Assembly: GCA_929200685.1 (NCBI GenBank)
Contig: CAKNAO010000035.1
Coordinates: forward strand, 1-6,326
Reading direction: 5' to 3'
Length of the DNA stretch: 6,326 nt
DNA from: an uncultured bacterium
Lineage (GTDB): Bacteria > Bacillota_I > Bacilli_A > Mycoplasmatales > Metamycoplasmataceae
Part shown: one piece after another, positions 1 through 5,229 of the stretch
How positions within the stretch are numbered: the stretch's first letter is position 1
How the letters are laid out: every line of letters starts with the position of its first letter
Notes under the pieces: generated by a model
The model's input: the letters and a program-made list of their open reading frames with translations, nothing else
Database searches by the model: none
Told to the model about the DNA's origin: nothing
Position numbers and translations under genes: made by a program

Positions 1-130
1 CTTCAAGATTATTATTGAATTTAGAATTAAAAAAATATTTTTTATCTTTTTTTATTATTAAAGAATTTAATCTTGAATTTATAAATTCATTACTTTTATT
101 TTCTAAAGTAACTATAATTAATTTTTTCAT
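1..130 (-). CDS. Unrecognised protein, N-terminal 43 codons only
   Basis: An open frame starts at the ATG at 128-130 and runs off the left edge. It begins MKKLIIVTLENKSNEF, then continues Lys/Asn/Phe-rich. I do not recognise the family. The hydrophobic LIIVT stretch looks like a first beta strand of a Rossmann-like or nucleosidase-like fold rather than a signal peptide, because it is short and followed by charged residues; this is only an impression. The start is supported by the 43-base gap after the nadD stop and by a TATAAA box seven bases upstream of the ATG. No Shine-Dalgarno sequence is visible, so initiation on a leaderless message is likely. It is on the same strand as nadD and could also be read through from it, since no terminator is visible between them. 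Confidence 0.6.
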   Translation of the reverse strand, partial: MKKLIIVTLENKSNEFINSRLNSLIIKKDKKYFFNSKFNNNLE

Positions 131-137
131 AATATTT

Positions 138-143
138 TTTATA
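138..143 (-). promoter_or_regulatory. Candidate -10 box (TATAAA) for a leaderless transcript
   Basis: TATAAA on the minus strand ends seven bases before the ATG at 130, so a start site at the usual distance would fall on or next to the A of the start codon. No purine-rich ribosome site lies between. No convincing -35 is visible, which is common in mycoplasmas. In DNA this AT-rich, a TATAAA match can arise by chance. Confidence 0.35.
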
Positions 144-173
144 AATTAATTATAAATAAAAGATAATTAATAT

Positions 174-1247
174 TTATATTAATTTTTCATAAATTTCTTT
201 TTGTTTTTTTGAAATTTCTTTTTGATTTTCAAGAAGAGTTAAATAATTATTTTTAACTATTAATTTAAAACCTTCTTCAAAATTTTTTAATATTATTTTT
301 CTAATTTTTTGAATACCTAAAAATTTTCTACCAGCACAAAGTTTATCAGCTGCAAAAATTATTTTATCTAATATACTTATTTTTTTTGCTAAATTAGTAT
401 GATTTTTAACAGAGTTAAGTATTTCTTGATCTTTAAGTAAATATTTATTTTTTAATCAATAATAACCACTTAAAGAGTGAAGAGTATGATCTAATACTTT
501 AAAACCATCTCTATTATTTAATGATAAAAAACCTCGATGTCATTCTAAACTTTTATTTTTTGTAATATCATGAACTATTCCAGCAAATCATGCTTTTTTA
601 GCATCATAACCAATTTGTTTTGCATATTTAACTGCCAAATTACTAACTGCAATTGAATGTTTAAATCTTTTAATATTAACCATATTTAAAAGAATATCTA
701 AAATATATAAAAAATTATTAGCAATATATTGATTTACTTTTAAATTAATTTGGTTAAAATCACCTTTTTTAAATTCTTTTGAAGAATAATTAAATATTGT
801 ATTATTAAGTAATTGACAATTATATTTTTTAATATTAATATTTGAAATTTTTTCTTCTCTTTTAAATACAATAATTTGACTTAAAGTAGAAATTTTTTTA
901 ATGTTTTTTCATTTATTTAATTTATTAATATTATCAGAACCAATAATTAAATAAAGTTTATCATTTGGATATTTATTTTTAAAATATTTAATTGTTTCAA
1001 TTGTATAAGAAAAACCTTTTTTATTAATTTCAAATAAAGAAACTTCCATTTTATTTTCTTTAACGAGGTTAACCATATTGACTCTATGATGAGAATCTAC
1101 ATATTTTTTTTTATGTTTAAAAGGATTTTTGTAAGCAGGTACAAAATATAATTTATTTAATTTTAAGTCATTAATTGCTGTTTTAGCAACTTTAATATGA
1201 CCTCTATGAATTGGGTTAAATGAACCACCATAAATTGCTATTTTCAT
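174..1247 (-). CDS. nadD: Bifunctional nicotinate-nucleotide adenylyltransferase / YqeK-type HD phosphohydrolase
   Basis: This is a 357-residue fusion. Residues 1-190 are NadD, which joins nicotinate mononucleotide and ATP into deamido-NAD. Residues 7-17 (GGSFNPIHRGH) carry the nucleotidyltransferase (H/T)xGH signature, with H14 and H17. Residues 42-46 (NPFKH) and IIGSDN near 102-107 fit the family. The usual C-terminal SSTxIR motif is reduced to SSKEF. Residues ~190-357 are an HD domain of the YqeK type: H197, H226-D227 (IVHDITK), H257, H283 (KNHT) and D301 (AADKL) are the expected metal ligands. YqeK proteins hydrolyse Ap4A symmetrically; that activity is inferred here. Four Trp codons are UGA (113, 220, 236, 264), and standard-code reading would break the gene at residue 112. 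Fused nadD-yqeK genes are known from mycoplasmas. The gene lies 24 bases after pheT, but has a TATAAT box six bases before its ATG and no Shine-Dalgarno site. Confidence 0.93.
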
Positions 1248-1253
1248 AAAAAA

Positions 1254-1259
1254 ATTATA
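1254..1259 (-). promoter_or_regulatory. Candidate -10 box (TATAAT) giving a leaderless nadD mRNA
   Basis: A perfect TATAAT on the minus strand is followed by six T residues and then the nadD ATG. A start site seven bases after the box would be the A of the start codon. The 24-base gap after pheT contains no Shine-Dalgarno-like sequence, so leaderless initiation would explain how nadD is translated. Read-through from pheT is also possible. Confidence 0.5.
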
Positions 1260-1271
1260 TATTAAGAAATA

Positions 1272-3404
1272 TTATTTGTTATATTTTGAATTTATTTCTT
1301 TAATTTGATCTTGAGTTCCTAAAAAACAAACTGTTACTTTTTTTATATTTTTAATTTTAGTTGCATCAATTATTTTTGAATTAAATGCTACAATATTTTT
1401 AATTTTATCTTCAATATTTTCTTTTAAATTTAAACTAAAAGTAATATCAATACTTTTAAGTGGATTATTGTCATATTTTTTATATTCAATTTCTAAAAAA
1501 TAATCTTCAAAATATATTTCAGTAATAATTGCATCTATTTTAGAATTTTTAGGATTAACTTTACCAATTAAACCAATTTTATTGTTATTTAAATAAATAT
1601 CTGCTGAATATCCTGGATGCATATTTTTATTTTTAGAAACTTTAAATTCAATTTTTTGAGAAAATAAATTTACAAGATCTTGTTTAACTAAATTAAATGT
1701 TTTTGTAGTTGAAGCTAAAATTAATGTTTTAACTCCATTATTAACCATTCCTTCTGAAAAAATATTAATATCTTTTATATTATTTTTTTGATTATAATCA
1801 ATAACTTCAAGAATTGAAAAAATTTGTGAATCTCTAATTAACTCTCTTTCTTTTGAAACAAATGTTTTAAGTTTAATAGTTTCTTTAAAATCAAATGGTT
1901 TATAAATATTTTTTTGTTCAGAAATTAATGAATATGTCATAACTTCATAATAACCTTGAGCAATTAAAAAATTTTTAATATTATTTATTTTAGTTACTTC
2001 AATAAAATGATTAGGATTTTTAATACTTGGTAATAAATTATAACCATAATATCTTAATATTTCTTCATTAATGTCTTGCTGACTTTCTAAATCATGTCTA
2101 TATGTTGGAATTTTTACAAATTGATCTTTAAATTCAAAACCAAGTTTTTTTAATGAATTAATAGATTCTTTATATTTTTTTTCATCTGTAATTTTAAAAC
2201 CAGTAATTTTGTTTAATTTTTGTTTTGAAAAAACAATTTCTTTTTTTGGTTTTTCTTTAAAGTTAACAACTTCTGAAAAATTATTTAACTTAGTTTTTAC
2301 ATAATCAATTGCATATTTTAAAGTTCCATTTGAAATAACTTTAGAAGACTGAAAACCTGCATTTGAATTAATTTTAATAGTTTTTAAACTATTTCTAATA
2401 TCTTTAATTTTAAATTGACCAAACTCAAGAATAAATTCTTGAGTTTTATTAGTAATACTAGTTTTTTCAAAACCTATTATTCCAGCAAGTGAAACTGGTT
2501 TTTGATCTGAAGTAATAACTAAATTATTTTTTAATTCAACTTCTTTATTACCAAAAATTTTAATTTTTTTATTTAAATATTTTGTTGAAAATGATTTTCC
2601 AACTAATTTTTTATCATAAGCATGAGTTGGTTGACCAGTCATAATAAGTGTTAGATTTGTTAAATCTACAATATCATTAATTATTTTGATTTCATTTTTA
2701 ATTAATAAAATTTTATCTTCAATATTAATTAATGGTTTATTTTTTGATTCAATTAAAACAAGTTCTTTATGATGGTTTTTTTTAACATTTAAATGAGATT
2801 TAAATGTTGGTTTATTTAATTTTCATTTTTTAAGTGAAGTTTTAAAATAAGCTGATAATTCTCTTGCTAAAACTATATATGAATTTGCATCTGAACGATT
2901 AGTTAAAATACTAACATCAATTAAATCATCATCAAGTTGTAATTTTTCAATAGGATCATCATAAATTGAATATCCTTGATAATTTTGAATTCCTTCACAA
3001 GCTTTATCTCATAATAAGTTTTTATCAATTTCAAACTCATTTAATGAAGAAAGCATTCCTTCTGAAATAATACCTTTAATTTTTTTTGTTTTAAAAGTTA
3101 AATTGCCTATTTTTGAACCTGGAATAAATGCAATAATAATCATTCCTTGAAATACATTTTTAGCAGTTGTTTGAATTGTTCTAATTTTATCTTTAAATTC
3201 AACAAGACATACAAATAAATTATCACCATTAGGATTTTTAGTTATTTTTTTAATTTTTCCAAATAGTATTCCTTGAACATTTGCAAATTTTTTAACTTCT
3301 TCTACTTCAAAACCTATTAAATTAATAGCTTCAATAATATCATCAAGAGTAATGTTTTTAGGAAGATTTGCTAATTCTCTAATTTTTTTGTGTGAAAATA
3401 ACAT
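1272..3404 (-). CDS. pheT: Phenylalanyl-tRNA synthetase beta subunit
   Basis: A 710-residue protein, shorter than the roughly 790-800 residues usual in bacteria. It is the beta subunit of the cytoplasmic alpha2-beta2 enzyme that charges tRNA-Phe. Domains in order: N-terminal helix; EMAP/OB-type tRNA-binding domain (~40-150, with GKIKKITKNPNGDNL); LTNRSDANSYIVLARELSA segment; B3/4 editing domain (~205-380, with GQPTHAYD, H261); B5 domain (~389-455, with YRHDLESQQDINEEILRYYG); inactive synthetase-like core (~460-640, with HPGYSAD); and a short FDX-ACB-like C-terminus (~643-710). Both Trp codons (132 and 194) are UGA, so standard-code reading splits the gene into pieces. The ATG at 3404 is preceded by AAAGGAG seven bases away. 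Its A is also the last base of the pheS stop codon, implying translational coupling and equal subunit output. The TDASHRYERGVD-like editing motif is replaced by NSNAGFQSSKV (346-356). Confidence 0.96.
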
Positions 3405-4351
3405 TAATTTACTCCTTTAAATTGACTTAAAAATCTTAAATCATTTTTGTAAAATTCTCTAATATCTTCAATTTGATATTTAATCATAGCAATTCTTTCA
3501 ATACTAATTCCTGCTGCAAATGCATTCATATCATTAGTATAACCTGCAATTTTAAGAACTTTTTCATTAAGTATTCCTGCTCCTAAAATTTCAATTCATT
3601 TATTATTATAATAAATATCAATTTCTAATGAGGGTTCAGTAAAAGGAAAAAATGAAGGTCTTAATCTTATTTTAATTTTTTTATTTAAAACATATGAAAT
3701 TAAACTTTTTAATGTTCAAATTAAATTAGAAAATGAAATATTACCAACATTTAAAATATCTACTTGCATAAATTGATGAGAATGAATACTATCATCTTTA
3801 TCATTTCTATAAACTTTACCAATTGTAAAATGACTAAAAGCTTTATTTGGATTTTTTTCAAGTTCTCTTGCTGTAAAACCTGTATTATGAGTTCTTAAAA
3901 GAGTATTGGAATTAATATACAAAGAATCTTGCATATCTCTTGCTGGATGATCTTTTTCAATATTTAATCTTTCAAAATTATATTCATTACTTTCAATTTC
4001 ACTACCAGTTGTTTCAAAATAGCCATTTTGTAAAAGCCAATCTCTAAACCTATTGGCAATAATTGAAAGAGGATGTAATCCTCCATTTTTAGTAATTGGG
4101 TATGTTACATCAATTCATTCATTTTTAATTTTTTCTTCAATAATATTATTTTCAATTTCTTTTGCTTTTTCATCAAAAATTTTTTTAGCATTATTTTTAA
4201 GATCTGAAATTATTTTTCCAAGCTCTTTTTTTCTTTGAGGACTTGAATTTTTGATTTCTTCTTGTAATTTTTTTAATTTACCTTCTTTAGAATAAAAATT
4301 AGATTTAGCTATTTTAAGTTCTTCAAAAGTTTTGACTTTTTTTAGATTCAT
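3404..4351 (-). CDS. pheS: Phenylalanyl-tRNA synthetase alpha subunit
   Basis: A 315-residue class II synthetase catalytic subunit, slightly shorter than the typical 325-350. Residues 1-78 are charged and helical, matching the N-terminal coiled coil that contacts tRNA-Phe. The catalytic domain follows: motif 1 region NRFRDWLLQNGYFETTGSE near 100; LLRTHNT (R153-H155); motif 2 VYRNDKDDSIHSHQFMQVD (~180-198); Phe-pocket segment RPSFFPFTEPS (231-241); motif 3 GAG...AFAAGISIERIAM (257-289), with R286 as the ATP-binding arginine. Where many bacteria have GFAFG, this protein has AFAAG. Trp codons 79, 212 and 252 are UGA and 105 is UGG, the only UGG I found in the window. The ATG at 4351 has AAAGGA upstream (4359-4364). 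Its 3' end carries the pheT ribosome site and overlaps pheT by one base. The gene is preceded by a hairpin and a Phe-rich leader frame, suggesting control by phenylalanyl-tRNA supply. Confidence 0.97.
3412..3418 (-). promoter_or_regulatory. Ribosome binding site of pheT, inside pheS
   Basis: AAAGGAG lies seven bases before the pheT ATG, within the last codons of pheS. It fixes the pheT start at 3404 and supports translational coupling of the two subunits. Confidence 0.85.
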
Positions 4352-4404
4352 TTAATTTTCCTTTCTTTAAAAAAATAAAATCCTCTTTCAAAGGAGACCA
4401 TCAT
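4342..4404 (-). CDS. Candidate Phe-rich leader peptide upstream of pheS
   Basis: A 20-codon frame (UGA as Trp) begins ATG ATG at 4399-4404 and ends at TAA 4342-4344, overlapping the first ten bases of pheS in another frame. The peptide starts MMVSFERGFYFF, with Phe at positions 5, 9, 11 and 12. An AGGAG lies three bases before the first ATG and six before the second, a good ribosome site. The frame begins in the loop of the pheS leader hairpin and runs through its 3' arm and U-tract. This arrangement recalls the pheM leader of enterobacterial pheST, where ribosome progress through Phe codons sets termination. Here a ribosome on the leader would cover the terminator's 3' arm. Caution: the last three Phe codons come from the U-tract, where TTT is expected anyway, and no homologues could be checked. 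Confidence 0.4.
4359..4364 (-). promoter_or_regulatory. Ribosome binding site of pheS
   Basis: AAAGGA lies seven bases before the pheS ATG at 4351 and supports that start. It sits immediately downstream of the U-tract of the leader hairpin, so it is present only in transcripts that escape termination. Confidence 0.7.
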
Positions 4405-4423
4405 CTACTCCTAAAAGGATTTT
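4370..4423 (-). terminator. Terminator hairpin in the pheS leader (candidate attenuator, or lemA terminator)
   Basis: On the minus strand AAAATCCTTTT (4413-4423) pairs with AAGAGGATTTT (4377-4387), one G-U pair included. After a four-base bulge, AGGAG (4408-4412) pairs with CTCCT (4392-4396) around an 11-base loop. An A and seven Ts follow. This is a typical factor-independent terminator. It lies about 65 bases after the lemA stop, so it could simply end lemA transcription. However, only about 18 bases separate its U-tract from the pheS ATG, too few for a separate promoter, so pheS transcription must pass through it. That makes regulated read-through plausible. Confidence 0.75.
4408..4412 (-). 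promoter_or_regulatory. Ribosome site of the candidate leader peptide
   Basis: AGGAG forms the 5' arm of the inner stem of the pheS leader hairpin and lies three and six bases before two consecutive ATG codons in the loop. Pairing with CTCCT would hide it in the folded terminator. Confidence 0.4.
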
Positions 4424-4429
4424 TTAAAA

Positions 4430-4455
4430 ATATAACATAATTTAAATTGTTTATA
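4430..4455 (-). promoter_or_regulatory. Candidate promoter region for pheST
   Basis: The stretch between the lemA stop and the pheS leader hairpin holds two possible -10 boxes on the minus strand: TATAAA at 4450-4455 and the overlapping TATGTT/TTATAT at 4430-4439. Either would start a transcript at or just before the hairpin, giving a leader of about 75-95 bases before pheS. No -35 is convincing, and base composition makes such matches cheap. Confidence 0.35.
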
Positions 4456-4486
4456 TTAATCTAAAATTAATTATTATTAAATATAT

Positions 4487-5080
4487 TTAAAAATTTAATG
4501 AAACATCTTTTTTAGATTCTTCATCTGTTTCAAATAAAATGTGAGTAGAAACATTCATAGAAGAAGCAATTACATTTGAAGGTCAAGTAAATAAATCTCT
4601 ATTAAAACTTGTTACTTGAGAATTATAAAGTCTTCTTGCTGCTCCAATTTCTCTTTCTAAATAACTGGCTTGTTCCATTGTTTCTTTAACAAGTTCGTTT
4701 GTTTTAAGATTTGGATAATTTTCAGCCACTGCCATAATAGCAGCAGCAGTTTTATTTAGATTGCTTGCTTCTTCACTAGAACTAAATGTTGATTTTCTCA
4801 ATTTAGTTAATTCATTTAAAGTAGATTTTTCATATTTAACATAACTTTTAGTGGCATCAACTAATTTAATAAGTGTATCTCTTCTTTTTTTAAGTTGAAC
4901 TTCAATACCAGAAGCCATTTCATTAATTGAAAATTCTTTTCTAATTAAACTATTTCTTCATAATACATGTAATATTAAAGGAATAACTAATAAAAATGAT
5001 AAATATCAAATTAATTTACCCATTCCTGATGATTTTGGTAATCTATTTTCATTATTTACTTCAATTTCTCTTTTTGCCAT
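4487..5080 (-). CDS. lemA: LemA family membrane protein
   Basis: A 197-residue protein with one membrane segment (~23-43, KLIWYLSFLLVIPLILHVLW) after a short charged N-terminus, followed by the long helical-bundle LemA domain. Family hallmarks are YPNLKTNE (122-129), EREIGAARRLYNSQVTSFN near 143-160, and a WPSNVIASS segment in the position of the family's FPxNxIA motif. LemA proteins are widespread and their molecular role is not established, so no function is assigned beyond a membrane-anchored helical protein. Three Trp codons, two of them in or next to the membrane helix, are UGA. I chose the ATG at 5080 because AAGGAG precedes it by four bases and it includes the membrane anchor; the internal ATG at 4918 would lose it. 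It appears to be a single-gene unit, with its own TATAAT and palindrome upstream and a hairpin terminator about 65 bases downstream. Confidence 0.93.
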
Positions 5081-5084
5081 TATT

Positions 5085-5090
5085 CTCCTT
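5085..5090 (-). promoter_or_regulatory. Ribosome binding site of lemA
   Basis: AAGGAG ends four bases before the ATG at 5080. It fixes the longer, membrane-anchored start of LemA and abuts the palindrome at 5091-5115. Confidence 0.75.
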
Positions 5091-5115
5091 ATTTAAGTAT
5101 TTAAAATACTTAAAT
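5091..5115. promoter_or_regulatory. Perfect palindrome at the lemA transcription start (operator-like)
   Basis: ATTTAAGTATTT (5091-5102) and AAATACTTAAAT (5104-5115) are exact reverse complements around a single base. The palindrome lies between the TATAAT box and the lemA ribosome site and should straddle the transcription start, so only part of it would be in the mRNA. That favours a protein-binding operator over an RNA hairpin. No regulator gene is in the window. Confidence 0.5.
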
Positions 5116-5117
5116 TA

Positions 5118-5123
5118 ATTATA
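5118..5123 (-). promoter_or_regulatory. -10 box (TATAAT) of lemA
   Basis: An exact TATAAT on the minus strand lies 37 bases before the lemA ATG, in the gap between the upstream terminator and the gene. No clear -35 is visible 17 bases upstream. The predicted transcription start is around 5110-5112, inside the adjacent palindrome. Confidence 0.55.
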
Positions 5124-5154
5124 CTATAAGTAAAATATTTTAATTTTTATTATA

Positions 5155-5186
5155 AAAAAATACTTTAAATTAATAAAGTATTTTTT
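5155..5186 (-). terminator. Factor-independent terminator after the repeat-protein gene
   Basis: AAAAAATACTTTA (5155-5167) pairs perfectly with TAAAGTATTTTTT (5174-5186) around a six-base loop, giving a 13-bp stem flanked by A and T runs. It lies 43 bases after the stop at 5230. It could work in both directions, but only minus-strand genes surround it. It isolates lemA from the upstream gene. Confidence 0.8.
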
Positions 5187-5229
5187 AATGAATTATTAAG
5201 TTATTTTAACTTGTAAATAAAAATTTAAA

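Noticed and set aside
131..173. Terminator between nadD and the left-edge gene
   Set aside because: No stem of useful strength is visible in this AT-only gap.
2640..3011. pheT as two genes or a frameshifted pseudogene
   Set aside because: The apparent breaks are in-frame TGA codons at residues 132 and 194; with UGA as Trp the frame is continuous and the domains are in the normal order.
4053..4238. Plus-strand frame of 61 codons
   Set aside because: It lies wholly opposite pheS, whose catalytic domain and helical N-terminus cover this stretch. It has no ribosome site and its hydrophobic composition is a by-product of antisense reading.
4370..4460. T-box riboswitch upstream of pheS
   Set aside because: The region between the lemA stop and the hairpin is too short for a specifier stem, and no T-box consensus is present; only a loose TGGT resemblance is seen.
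4916..4918. ATG at 4918 as the start of LemA
   Set aside because: The frame continues upstream to an ATG at 5080 with AAGGAG before it, adding the membrane anchor typical of the family.
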